Assembly: GCF_003573695.1 (NCBI RefSeq)
Contig: NC_039364.1
Coordinates: forward strand, 231,176,784 to 231,240,783
DNA from: Papaver somniferum
Taxonomy: Eukaryota > Streptophyta > Magnoliopsida > Ranunculales > Papaveraceae
Direction of reading: 5' to 3'
Length of the DNA: 64,000 nucleotides
The position numbers were made by a program, and so were the translations under genes. Below, in pieces: positions 36,309 through 48,102 of the stretch (its first letter is position 1; each line of letters begins with the position of its first letter). The notes beneath the pieces are model-generated. The model was not told the origin of the DNA, ran no database searches, and was given only the letters and a program-made list of their open reading frames with translations.

Positions 36309-37189
36309 TGTCAAGCCCATTTTTTCGTTTTTTCACCCAGAAACCTACAAGTGGAAAAGTTTACGTGTGAATAATTTCATCTTACAACAAACTTCTTATT
36401 GGTAACACATAACCTTGGATCTAAGTTATCTCTTCAAGCTATGTCACTTTGACAAGGTCAGGCTAGCGTAGGCTGATTACTCAGTCAAATGCATCGTGGC
36501 AACCTGGTCAAGACAAGAGATAATTCATGACTCTACAAATTCCTAAAATAAATCAAAACATGTTACATGAGGAAATTATTTATGGGTATTGGTCTGGTGG
36601 TTTACAACAACATGCGACGCGGAAACACCTCATGATAAGGAAGTAACAAGTAATGGCGACAGTTGAGAGCGGTTAAATGAGTAATGGAGTAATGACTTAT
36701 AGGATACTGGAAACTTCCCTAGCATAATGGGGGTAACTTTACCATTACCTCCGCTATCTCCATATCCCAATATCTTCACGATTTCTACTACTTATGAGGA
36801 AACAACGAGTGTTCCCTTCAACTATAAATAAACAGATTTTCCTATTCAGAAAAAGAGAACAAGTTTATCATTCTTAATCTCTATTTTTTTTTTATAGTTC
36901 GACAACCTCACACACTACAATTCAATCAACACTGATTTCCTCAACTATCTTTGTTTTCCCTCCCCTAATATCAACCTATATTCTCTCTTTGTATCCGAAG
37001 CAAAAAGTGAATTGCCAATTTCTTGGTTTAGGATCGTTTTGTGCGATTTTGATTATAAAACCTAAAGAAAGTACTTCGACGGTACATCGTTTAACCTAGG
37101 AGTAATTTTTGGGTATTAATAATTGGCGAACACAGCCGGAGATCAACCTCTTGGCTACAAATTCAATTCGTGAACCATCTGGAAAAAAA
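36309..37189 (+). other. Probable LTR and leader of another Gypsy-like element
   Basis: A TATA box (CTATAAATAAACAG, about 36822-36835) is followed by a CT-rich leader. ATTGGCGAACACAGCCGG (37122-37139) then resembles a primer-site region, just ahead of a short gag-like ORF. I could not prove the LTR end, because no CA sits directly before TGGCGAAC. The start TGTCAAGCCC near 36309 is a guess. Confidence 0.35.
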
Positions 37190-37363
37190 ATGGTGGATCT
37201 TAGATCTGGTCCAGTCATTAACATGAATTTAGGTCCAACCGCCAACCTCAATTTCGGCGACACTAGTAGTGGTGTGTCAGAAACCATATCTCAAAACACC
37301 GCCACTGGAAACACCAATACTTTTCTTTCAATCCATGCTACTGGAAACGCCATGGATGACTAA
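37190..37363 (+). pseudogene. Gag N-terminal fragment (57 codons)
   Basis: It starts MVDLRSGPVINMNLG; an MVDLRSG/MVxLRSG start is frequent in plant Gypsy gag proteins. It stops after 57 codons at 37361-37363. The following 240 bp have several stops in every frame and look like decayed gag. The same frame is open further up from a start at 37109, but the ATG at 37190 is the one with the motif. Confidence 0.4.
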
Positions 37364-37860
37364 GCGCCACCAAGCTCTTAAATATGATAAAAATAAAAGA
37401 ATCTCTTGCTAAAATACAAGCAAGCATGATTACCACCCAGAAGCAGAACCTCGCATATCTGAAGGCACTCATGAAGTAGATGTCACCAGAACAATACTTC
37501 AGGCGTAGTCAACCAAGAACGCCTCCAAGTCTATTGTTGGTAAAGACTCCGACAAACTCGTGAATAGAAACTAAAGAATAATTAATTTAATTGATTCAAA
37601 ATAATCTGCATCTAGACTTATAACAATTATTGTTTATACCTATATATCTTCCTAAGAGGAACCAAAGATAAAAGCCAAACAAAACTTGTAACAAAAAGAG
37701 ATGCAATCATCCATGCAATTCATGGTTCCTTATAACCCTCCCTAGAGTACCAAACCCAGTTTTGTTGTATGTTCTTTTGTTCAATCCCAATAAGAAAGAC
37801 CCAAATGCACATGCAAATAACTAAAACATATATAAAAAAAAACACAAACACACGCACATA
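37364..37860. other. Decayed retroelement sequence, no gene
   Basis: AT-rich, many stops, no recognisable domain. It ends at the AAACA that was duplicated by the adjacent solo LTR. Confidence 0.4.
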
Positions 37861-39953
37861 AAACATGAAAAAGCGGGGGTATAACAACCACACCCAATAA
37901 TTCGTTTAGCAATCTGTATGAACCAAATCCAATATACTTTCAAGAGAATCAACTAGACAGTCAGACTCAATCTTAAGAAAAGTATATCAAAGAGTTATAT
38001 CTATATTTCTCAATTCAATCCGCAATCAAACAAATAGGAATTTGCGAGCCCGATTGAATATAAGAAATAACTTGGACAGTATCAAAAACCAATATCCAAG
38101 TGTCAATCAATTTAATCAACAACCACAGGTTGGATTCCCAATTGATTGAACTTACACACAACCTGTGATATTTCAATTATAAAGATAAACAATATAATGC
38201 GGAAAAAAAATACAGACACAAGAAATTTTGTTAACGAGGAAACCACAAATGCAGAAAAACCCCGGGACCTAGTCCATAATAAACACACACTGATTATAAG
38301 CTGTTACACCAAGTTCCTACTACCTATTCGGACTAGATGTAATACCTACTTCAGCACTTGTAGAACTCCTAGCAGAATACCGATTTTCTTTAGAAATTCC
38401 TCACGCAAATCTTCTAGCAGAACCCAAGGTTCTCTTTAGAAGATACAACAACACGATTGATATGATTTGATATTTTGTTTGCACAAAACACCGGTTTGAT
38501 TCCCTTTAGATGTGAATCAAGGTTTTGGAAATCTTGTGTTTATTTTGATAAAAACAATCACTAGGTAAAAGTAATAGCAAAACAAACTTGTAGATTAGGG
38601 TTTTAACTTACAATCAGTATGCGTACTCACAAGAAGTCCGTGAACCTGATTTTTATAAGTGAACTTGGGTGATTCCAAAGATCAATTTCCAAGTTAAGAA
38701 AACCCTAATAATTCTACAACAAGAACAACTAGATAAATCTAGAGATATCTTGTTTAAAACTTCTTAAGGATTTACGAGATGCCTTAATCGAAGTTTTCTT
38801 TCTAGCTTCCGATTTCGACTAACGAGTGTTGGTATACGATCAGAAACTGAAATCTATCAAAACCTAGGGTTTATGATCAACAACTCTTGAATGGTTTTAT
38901 ATCAAAAGAGAAAACCTTAGAATATATAAGAGGTGAAAAACCTAGATTACAAGTTGTATAATCAATCACGAAGATTTAAATCCAACTCGGCTTTGTGATC
39001 CCCAATACAAAGATTTTTATCTCACTCTTGTTCACAAAGAACACAAGACATGGAAAACAACCTTATGAATCTTACACCAAATTTTTCAAAGGGGATGAAA
39101 CCCGTGTAGCACTCATGAACCCTTTATTTATAGTGAACAATAACTTGGAAGTTACGCAAAGCTATTTTCTTTTTTCAAGTCTCTCCTAATTTTGGGAGTC
39201 TTTCCTAAGTTACAACTCTTGCCAAAATAATTAAATAAATAATTAATTTAGCAAAATTGTATTTATGTGAATAAATCACAAATTAAATTAGGAAGGAATC
39301 ACAAACACTTTAATATGGTAATCAAAGATGTTTGGAGTAATAGCCATCTTGCCTAGATAAGGAAACATCACCAACTTGACCAAAAATGCCTTTTAGTCGC
39401 GTAATTGGGCACAAGTCCGTGAACCGTTATGGATTGTTTCCTACTAACGAATTGTAACAATTACAACAACACTTATAATTGTTACTTTAATAAATCACTC
39501 ATAACTTCATCGTTATAACTCGGAATTGAGTGATTCTTGGCTCGTTGAATTCGTAAGCTCATTCAATATAACATGAGATCCTCTATAGGGATAAAGGTTA
39601 TTGTCACCAAAGTCATGAATCAAATAACCTTAAGTATATATACATAAATGTACATTTACCGTCACATGAATTGTTCCATAGAGTGAGCACTTATCTAGAT
39701 AGATTAGAAAGGTAGAATTGAACAAGAATCCAAATGAAATCAATTACATACCTTTGTTGATGTCTTCTTGTAGTCTTCAATCTTCATCCTTTGAGGATAG
39801 CTTCGATTCAACTTCTTAGACCTAATCTAGACCGAAACTATCTTTAATATGCTAAACCAAGAATGCATTTATGCTAAACCAAGAATGCATTTTGGCAACT
39901 AACTTGGCATACCAACGCTAGTGGGTTCAACCGAGCAATGCTCTAACAAAACA
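37861..39953 (-). mobile_element. Solo LTR of the TGTTAGAGCA family with target duplication AAACA
   Basis: The LTR is 37866-39948 (2083 bp). On the minus strand it starts TGTTAGAGCATTGCTCGG and ends CCCCCGCTTTTTCA. The same five bases, AAACA, lie at 37861-37865 and 39949-39953. There is no primer site or polypurine tract next to it. This is the expected result of LTR-LTR recombination, and it fixes the true ends of the whole family in this window. The mid-LTR GCATAC-type array is largely missing from this copy. Confidence 0.9.
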
Positions 39954-40109
39954 CACTAAGAGAGGCATGGAAGCTTAATTACCTCCAAAACAAATAATAT
40001 AACAAGCAACAACACAAGTTTGAATGAATTTATTTTATTGTTTAGTAAATGGAGGAGTATAAACATAAACATATTTTTTTCAGCAATTTAGTCAACAAAT
40101 TGATGACAA

Positions 40110-40610
40110 AAATGCAAGAAAATGGATGCATGGTTTATATCAAAAAAAATTCCCGAATACATAATCATACATTTGAGAAAATAGATGCATAAACATATAT
40201 CTGAAAAATGGTTACATAACGTATTATGTATCAACTTTTTTTGTGAGCATTGAAATCAACTAAAAATGGCCGCATAACTTGTCATGCAGTCAAGAAAATG
40301 GTTGTATAACTTGATATGAATTTGAGAAAAAGACCACATTGTGATGCTACTTTTTAGGCGTATACGTCGTTTTAGTGGTTGCATAACCAAATTAGTAGAT
40401 GCATGAAGTAAAATATGACTGAATACGGAGTTATACATATTTTGTGGTAGATGCATCATTCATTATACATCATTTTTCTTCTATTGGTGTGTTATTTTTT
40501 TTTAAAAGTATATACATTGTTTTAATGGAATTAATGGATGCATGAACCAAAATATGGTTGCATAACGTGTCATGCATGTTTTGTGGAGGATGCATAATGA
40601 ATATGTATTT
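40110..40610. repeat. Irregular AT-rich repeat with ATGCATAAC-type units
   Basis: At least ten scattered units of the types ggatgcataa, ggttgcataacgt and tgtcatgca occur in both orientations between 40110 and 40600. Several form small palindromes such as GCATAAC-TTGTCATGC. It ends about 350 bp from the GDSL gene's stop codon. 39954-40110 and 40611-40960 hold no recognised feature. Confidence 0.6.
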
Positions 40611-40960
40611 AGTTTCAATTTTTTTGCCGAAAAGAACAACCACCTTCAATATTTAAATTTGATATTGTTGTTTGTACGTGTTGTGTAGATCTCTTTAAAA
40701 TTCTTTTAACGAGGTAAAATTTGTAAAATTCCAAGACTCGGATTTTTAAATACACCATATTTAAGTTAGCGTGCCAATTGTACCCTTGAAAAAATAGGAG
40801 CAGACGAGTTATGTAGACAATTTTCATAATTTCAAATAATTATGGGTGTCACAAAACTGAAAAATATTTTGCATCTGACAATAGGATTTTTTTGTTCTTA
40901 GGACTTAGCCTAGTTCCCATATATATATTTACCAGCAAAGTAAAAATTTAATAGAAACAA

Positions 40961-42521
40961 CTATATGTGTACTAATTGGAGAATATTGACCGGAAAGCAA
41001 GTCGATGAACCTCTAAAACATTCATTAGCGACTTCATAATTTACTCTCTGAACCTGATGAAATGCGTCCCAATACAAATGAGCATTTCTGTTTTTGCAAG
41101 GCATATGATTTGGAAGACAAACAGTGGTGCCATTTCCTCCAACCACGCAACATGGTGTATTTCCTCCAGAGAAACCTAAAAAATGTTAAAAACAAAAATT
41201 TGTTTAGTATTTAGAACGTTCTAGTAAGATTTAAAGGTCTCAAAATAAAAACGACACCTATATAGAAAAATACCAGGAGAAACCGTAAACGTACCATATG
41301 TAAGTGGAAATATGTTTTGTCGATGACTCTTATCAAAGATATTACCACGAACAAATATAGAGCCTTTCAAGGTAGAAGTGAGTTCTTGAATCATACTTGG
41401 AATTTCATAATTGTAAATCTTAATCATAAGATTAACACTTTCTAAGCAAGGGGTAATTGGTTTTGGATTAGCTGCATTTATAATTGCTGGTAAACAACCA
41501 ATTGGACCCAATTCAAATATCACAAATTTCCTTACTCCTAAGTTATACAAACTCATTAGATGTTGTTTGAGTGTTGATATCAAGAGTGCTCCGTATTGCT
41601 GAGGAGTATATGTATTGCTACTATTGTAATTTTTTGGTTGAAGATAATTGTTAATATAGTCATTGCTACCAATTGAGAATACAAATATAGACTTAGACAA
41701 GTAGCTGGAAATCTCTTCTTGAGTGGAAAACGACTTCGGTAAATCGGTTTTGACAGTTTGATTAAAGTAATTGACTTGTTCTTCCAAGCTCAAGATGTCT
41801 CCCTACAAATTCAAAAGTAATATATAAATGCAGGGTAATTAAACATGTTAAGCATTCCTTTCAAAGATGACCCAGCGAGAACTGAGAAAAATGTCTCTTA
41901 CTATTGCAGTTCCTGATTATGGAAGGATGCCAGCTGCTCCTGATGCATAATTTATACCGGTGGTTGTTTGGCTCCTCTCCTCTTCGGATAAACTCATATA
42001 TGGTGGTATGTATGATAATCCAAGCCATTTAGCTGCCAAAAGAAACCAAGTAGATAAATCACAATGTCTTATATATGTGTTAATTAACAAGGTACATGTT
42101 TGGTTCGAAATACAACTCTAAACGTCAGACATAACCCATGCATGAGGATCTAGTAACAAATATTTCTTTAAACATGTGAATTCTAGTATGCACAAATACC
42201 TAAAAAGTCTACGACAGTGTATCCATCGGTGAATCTTCCAGTGGCTACTCCATTCGGGAAATCGACTCCATAAGGTGTGTAATTGACTTTGGCTGATGTT
42301 TTAAGATAGTTGTTATTGCCACTGTCAACCAAAGAATCACCAAACACATATACCGCTGGTACAAGTTTATTTTTTGCATGTACTGATGCAAGGCCTTGGC
42401 TGGCTGAAGAAAATTGACAAGTTTGAGCCAAAAGAAAAGTATAGAAAAGGATGAACATACTAGAGAACTTCATGATAACAAGGTTACAATTAATGTTTCT
42501 TGTTAGGGTTTGTGAATGCAT
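40961..42521 (-). pseudogene. GDSL esterase/lipase gene, four exons, one premature stop
   Basis: Exons on the minus strand are 42521-42200, 42032-41902, 41802-41295 and 41175-40961. All junctions are GT-AG and the phases agree. From the second Met (42473), which starts a secretory signal ([19 protein letters not shown]), the frame has 375 codons, a normal length for plant GDSL lipases. Family blocks are all present: [19 protein letters not shown] (block I, catalytic Ser), NYASGAAGIL (block II Gly), IGSNDYINNYL (block III, Asn) and DAFH (block V, catalytic Asp and His). The only defect is TAA at 41919-41917, at codon 130, where this family usually has Glu within GILPE. Everything after it is conserved, so the loss is recent, or the stop is an allele or sequencing error. 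Members are secreted ester hydrolases acting on lipids or cell-wall esters; the substrate cannot be told. Confidence 0.9.
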
Positions 42522-42660
42522 GTATAGTTTTTCTAAGAGGTGTTATACATAGGGAAATATATCAAGAATGAACGACTTAATATTGGAAAAACTTAATTGA
42601 ACATTCTAGCTACAAGTTTTCAAAAGTTGATTTGGTAGTGAAATTATTAGTTTATTTCTT

Positions 42661-43019
42661 TGGTTATAACAACAACACTTAGAAGCAAATAAGAATGGGA
42701 AGAATCGAACAATTTGAACAAAGAATATATGGAAATAAAAATAGGCTTAAAACAAAAGATGTGAAGATTTATTGCTAAATTCAATTAAGTTATCATTAAA
42801 TAACAAAAGCCTTTTATAGGCTAACATTTCCGTTGAACACTACACCACGAATAACATAAATTCCTAATATTTCGGATCTAATAATACTTAATCAAAACAG
42901 TTAACAATAACCTAAATACCAGGACTAATACTACTTACATCCAAATACCAAATCAATTAAAGAAAGTAACACAAAATGCGTTTACTATTTAAACGTCTAT
43001 GACACATTCAATTTCCAAC
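42661..43019 (-). repeat. Probable Copia LTR (3' LTR)
   Basis: The minus strand reads a polypurine run (GGAGGGAGGG) and then TGTTGGAAATTGAATGTGTC from about 43019, the usual Copia layout. The far end near 42661 is set only by weak similarity of form. The LTR lies beside gag-derived sequence, with pol missing between them. Confidence 0.4.
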
Positions 43020-43189
43020 ACCCTCCCTCCATAAATGCGTAAACCACATATGTTCTTTTTTTTATCATCATCAGTATACCAATCATTATCACATCATATC
43101 ATTATTCATTATCATCATCATTTTATCGTTACAATAAAATTACATTTTTTTCATCATCAACGGCTCCCATACAAAAATATGCACTCTTC

Positions 43190-43480
43190 TCTTTTGGTTT
43201 GTCACAAAGTATTTTTCTCTCGATATGACCGAATTTCTTACAGTTATACACTACATTGACTTTTTTCTTGTTTTCTTTGAAATAACATTTTCAGCAGCAT
43301 GATTAATTCTTTTACAAATTGAACAAAACTAATTTTCATTATTCTTTGCTTGAAGTGTTTTATCTTCGAATCCAACATCTTCCAACTTGTTTAAATCTTT
43401 GCTCAGATAACCAATAAGATCATTAAAAGTATATTTTGACAAATCTTTGACTTTTCAATGGCATCAACAACATTTGTGAG
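43190..43480 (-). pseudogene. Copia gag remnant with two degenerate zinc knuckles
   Basis: Minus-strand fragments read FNDLIGYLSKDLNKLEDVGF, then CSICKRINHAAENV (CX2CX4HX4 with the last Cys lost). After a frameshift comes YNCKKFGHIERK (second knuckle, first Cys lost). This is the order of a Copia gag C-terminus. Stops and a frameshift make it non-functional. 43481-43800 adds no recognisable domain. Confidence 0.5.
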
Positions 43481-43800
43481 GACGAGAACGTAATACCCTT
43501 TTCACGATTTTTTGATTAGAAATTACTTCACCATAAGCCCTCATCGTATTAACAATCTTGATAACTATTGAGAGAATTATCGATTAGGGACGCTATGCAC
43601 AATATGAAACCTACACAAGCAATTTATGCAATTACCAAATAAGACTAAAATATTATCAATCACACAACACCAGAAATCTTATGAAAGATCCTTCCTTGAT
43701 ACTTTGATCATAGTATATATACTGACCAATTCACCAATACTAAAGACATTGTAAACAAAATTTACTTCGTAAGTTATGTTTTCAACAAATACTTACCTGA

Positions 43801-44055
43801 AATAACAAAAGATATAAATGAAACAAGTCAGGTCTGATGTTACTAACCTCGAACTGAAGGATGGTGTTTTTGTTGTTACCGATACGTATTTAGGTTCTTC
43901 GTGAGCAACAAAAGAAAGTCCCAAAATTTCTATGTTGCGAGTCTAATCGACGAAGCTGACCCCGATAATCAAATCAAGCGACTATGAATTATGAAAATAA
44001 ATTTGACAGCCAAACTTGACATACCGACGCTTGGTGGGTTCAATCAAATAATGCT
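43801..44055 (-). repeat. LTR start fragment of the TGTTAGAGCA family
   Basis: The plus strand ends in accgacgcttggtgggttcaa, the inverse of the family's first bases, with a decayed start codon-like TTAGCAT end near 44055. Only about 250 bp are recognisable. Confidence 0.4.
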
Positions 44056-44123
44056 AACAAGATCTAAATAAGATCGTTTCGAAACCCAAATAAAAACATC
44101 AACCCGAGTATTGTATTTAGAGC

Positions 44124-45620
44124 TGGCAAACGGGCGGGCCGGGGATGGCTTGTTACGGGTTCCACGGGTACGGGTTAACACAGGCGAAAACTTGCGGGTT
44201 GTTATTCTTCACGGGTAGTCATTTCTTCAACCCGCGCCCGTAACGAGTAAAGCTTGCGGGCTCACTGGTTAGCCCGGTTTAATTAATTAAAAATAAAAAT
44301 AAAATTTAATTAAGTTAATTTGCGATCCTGAGGTCCATATCCAGCCATTATCTTCATCAAAAGACAAAAATTATCAAACCCTGACATCTCAATTCTCCTA
44401 GTTCTTTGATCAAGAGCCATATAACCTCAGTTTCTCCATTGTTCTTCTCTCTTTCTCGGAAATCTCCATAATCAGATCAGGTGATTAAACAAAAATATCA
44501 AAAAACTAACACAAACCCAGAATCAAAAACCAAAAGACAAACATAACCGAGGTATTAAAACCTCAGAGCTATTGAGGAACAAAGGAATTAAAAACCGAGT
44601 AGCATTTCTATCTCCGGAGCCTTCACGACCACAACAACACTTTCTTCAACTTCAATCCATCATCCAACTGCATCACCTTTTTCTTCTATAGAGCATCATA
44701 ATCACAGTTCAACCACGAGCTCAAAATGGAGTCATCATCGCCAGTAAAAACTCATCAGCAATGCAGCAAACTTCATCGATTACAGCAGCTAACATCACAG
44801 ACTAGAGCTCCATTCAAGCTCGAGACTCAAACCTCAATGGCAGCAGCAAACCACTCCGTCATTCACCACTGCATACCCTGTTAACCTTAGACCCTATCAA
44901 GCTTGAAACAACAATTTATGTTCCATCCTCGTTAATCTGCCCGCATCACCACTACACCCATAGTTCAAGTCCAAATCTCCAAGCAAATCTGTAAATATCA
45001 CAAAATCTAAATCAATTAAGCAAATCAAATTTCAACAAAAAACCCGATTTGTAAAAATGATTCAATTAAGCAAATCTCTATTCAATTTAAACAAATCAAT
45101 ACCTTTTCCAGCAAATCTTTATTCCTTTAAATTCAAACTAAAACACCATTTCAAACAAAACCCCCAAATGTAATCGCTGTTTTTGAGAGAATTGAAGCAA
45201 TTGGCTTGAATCTCAATCCGAAAACACCACAGATCCCCTTTCAATTCACGACTTCTTCATCTTCTTTTTACTTAATTAACTTCAATAACACCATTATTAT
45301 TACTAACACCAACTGAACATTTTACCTCAACTCTCTGTCCCAATCTCACCATTATCATCTCTAATTCTCCACCAGCCGAAGAACGCAGAAGAAGAGAAGG
45401 AGTAGAAGAAAAAAAAAAGAGAAGAAAGAGAACGATGTCTATTCATTCAGTTTTAGGTTTAGCTTTTTATACCTTAAACGTAGGGATAGGATTAACCCTA
45501 GATAATCCAACGGTGAAATTAAATGCAGTTTATTAATTATTATTATTATACACGGGTTAGTGTTTGACCCTTTTTACGACCTATAAATAACCTTTGCTTT
45601 ACTAAACTGCATATTGACCA
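44124..45620. other. Non-coding stretch starting with a hAT-like terminus
   Basis: It opens with AGAGCTGGCAAACGGGCGGG, a sequence type seen at ends of plant hAT elements. It then holds about 1.4 kb of AT- and CT-rich sequence with no supported ORF. A cacgggttagtgtttgaccc motif near 45552-45571 may be a decayed partner end. No target duplication was found, so the element call is tentative. Confidence 0.3.
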
Positions 45621-46288
45621 CAACTGTTCGTCGGCTCGAACAACAAAAATAATTAACCCCGAGAATATCTCATTGGTAAATCTAGTTGTTGGCCATAAAA
45701 ATTAATCGACGTTGATACAAAACTTTCATAACTAATAATTTTATCTGATACACTAAAAAAAAAAAACATATTAGTCGGATTTTATTTCCTATCTCCCGAC
45801 CAAGTAACCAACACACTGTCACCTAAGAAATCGTAAATAAAAGTAAGTGGTTGAACTGTGGGAACACTTATTTCATTTGCATTGGGAATACAGACAATAC
45901 AATTGAGGTATGATTAGCTCTAATAAATTTTAATGTTTTTTCATGTTTTACTTTTTGTCCTATTCATAACACTATTATCTATGTACCATAAATAAGGGAT
46001 ATATGGAAATATTCATCTAGAAAATTGGACTCCGCCTATATATTGGTACAGGGAAAAATGAAAATTCCGCCTATATAATAAGTACGGAGGGAGTAGATAA
46101 AATGTTCCGAGAATTTTGGTGTCTTCTTAAAATGATTCTTTTTTGCCAAGTAGTTTTTATATCATTTGTCAAAAATTAATCCAATGAAATTATCCTAACA
46201 GTGTGATAAAATTTCACAGCCTACTTAAAACCCATCAAAGATTAATCTAATGAAATTACCTTAACCAGTGTGATGAAATTCACAACCT
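45621..46288. other. Intergenic, possible MITE scar near 46096
   Basis: TACGGAGGGAGTA at 46083-46095 looks like one Stowaway end, and the word ccgcctatata occurs twice (about 46031 and 46067) in direct orientation. The opposite inverted end is missing. Nothing else is recognisable. Confidence 0.3.
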
Positions 46289-47538
46289 ATTTAAAACAAA
46301 CCTGTTATAGGGGCGACAGGTTTTATTAGATGGGCGGAACTATGATAGTAATGTCCCTCTAATTGGTTAGGGGGTGTCCAAATGGTATTGTAAATTGTCT
46401 AGATTACCCTCCCCAATTTTTAACCTAAATCAAAGCTAAATTGAAAATTTGTTTTCTTTTTTATTCTCTTCTCCTCCACCCATCAACCGTAACCTCCATA
46501 AAACTGAAAATTTTATCGTCTTCGATTAATCGGCGATTCGAAAATTAATCAAGCTCAATGACTTATATGAGGTATGTTTTGAAAAACCCAGTTAGGGTTT
46601 AGTTTATTTTGTTCAATTTAAGTTTAATTTCTATCAAAAATTAGGGTTTTAGATGAAAATTAAAATTGAAATTTCTGGGGTTATGTGAGTTACGGTTGAT
46701 TTTAACTCAATTACGAACCGTAACTGGAGATTTTGATGTTGTTGAACTATTACCAACCGTATGTTCTTATATATGAGAATTTTCTTCAGTTACGTTTTTT
46801 TTCAACCGTAAGTGAACTTACGGTTGATGTCGATACCATAATTACGAACCGCAAATAACCCTGAAACCCAAAGTTCAGAAAGGTCACCAATTACGGTTCA
46901 TAACTAAAATTCGAGATGAACCGTAAATACTGTTACGGTTGGTAACCATTTTAGTTTACGAAAGTTACGGTTCGTCTCGAGTATTTGGTTATCAATCGTA
47001 ACTGGTTTTACGATTGGGTTTTCCCCAAATTTAACCAGTTACAGCTGGTAGTTCATCTTTTACGGACCGTAACTATGATTTACGGTTGGTTACAAGCAAA
47101 ATTCCAACCGTAATTAGTTCTGAAAATGTAAAGAAATTGAAACAAAAAGCTAGTTGGGACTAATTTAGAAATATATCTGGTCATTTTCAAGCACTGGTTC
47201 TTCACTTTGTTGGTTAATTTCTTCAATTGATTGAGATTGACCTTGGCCTTCACTTTGGGTTAAAACATCTTTACCATCTCTATTTTTTTTTTAAACTCTA
47301 AAATCTGATTTTATTTTGATTTAGAGTTAATTGAAGTGAAACTTAATCATTAACACTAAACTAGAGTATCAATACTAAACTAGATTATAAACCCTAAACT
47401 ATGTAAGGATTAATTAGTCATTTTCAATTTTTTTTGGATAAGGGACACTTGAAATTACCATGTAATGACCCTTTTTGTCCTATTAGGGGCCTCCCCTCTA
47501 ATAAAACCTGCCGCCCCTATAACAGGTTTGATTTAAAA
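46289..47538. mobile_element. TIR DNA transposon (non-autonomous) with 8-bp target duplication
   Basis: The ends match as inverted repeats over 34 bp with one mismatch, starting CAAACCTGTTATAGGGGCG at 46297 and, inverted, at 47530. The flanks ATTTAAAA (46289-46296 and 47531-47538) are identical. An 8-bp duplication fits the hAT superfamily, or a Mutator-like element with one base lost. No transposase frame is present in the 1234 bp. The interior is notable for its ACGGTT/AACCGT array. It lies about 560 bp upstream of the DDR4-like start codon, between that gene and the GDSL pseudogene. Confidence 0.85.
46683..47112. repeat. Array of ACGGTT / AACCGT motifs
   Basis: Eleven exact six-mers (six ACGGTT, five AACCGT) occur within 430 bp, many extended to TTACGGTTG. 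At least four one-base variants lie between them. Both orientations are mixed and spacing is irregular (roughly 15-70 bases). AAACGG-type motifs are the transposase binding sites of the maize Ac element, so a similar role is possible; this is inference. Confidence 0.75.
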
Positions 47539-48102
47539 CCCACATCTTTCACAAGTGTAGAAGCATTCAGGTATTTTCATCTTATCAACAACAATATGGG
47601 ACCATGCAATTTCACATTTTCACTTATAAATTTTGTGGGTACAAAATACCCATGTGTAATAGCACTTCAGGCATACTTTTTTTTTTTTTGGGTTTCTCAT
47701 ACTTCAAAAAAGAAAACCCTCTTCTTCCTATACTCGTTGGGTAATGAAGGGACACCCCCTTGGTCGCCCCTTGCATACATGACACATGTGATGCGAGTTT
47801 AGTAAAAACTAAAAAGTGAAATATGGATAGATGAAATCAATGAAACCACAGAGGTAAAACATTAACCATGGTTAAATTAAACCGTAAAAAGGGTTTGATT
47901 TTCTTATAAGGCGGGAGTATCTCTCTATTTCTTTCCTTCATTTATTTCTCTCTTTCCATTTTAGTTACCTCTGAAACCATAAGAAAACCCTCATTTCTTC
48001 TTCCTCAAAATCAAAACCCTAAAAATCTCTTCTCACTTTTCAACTTTTTGTTGGAAGATCTAATCGTTTTCTTAGATCTTTCAGCTTATTGTTACCACCA
48101 CC
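47539..48102 (+). promoter_or_regulatory. Probable promoter and leader of the DDR4-like gene
   Basis: TTCTTATAAGGCGGGAG (about 47902-47918) joins a TATA-like box to a GGCGGGA motif of the E2F type. A long CT-rich leader (47925-48100) follows, leading to the ATG at 48103 in a good context (CCACCATGA). Transcription start is not known. Confidence 0.4.

Noticed and set aside
46020..46096. A complete Stowaway MITE
   Set aside because: Only the right end has CGGAGGGAGTA; the matching inverted left end is missing.
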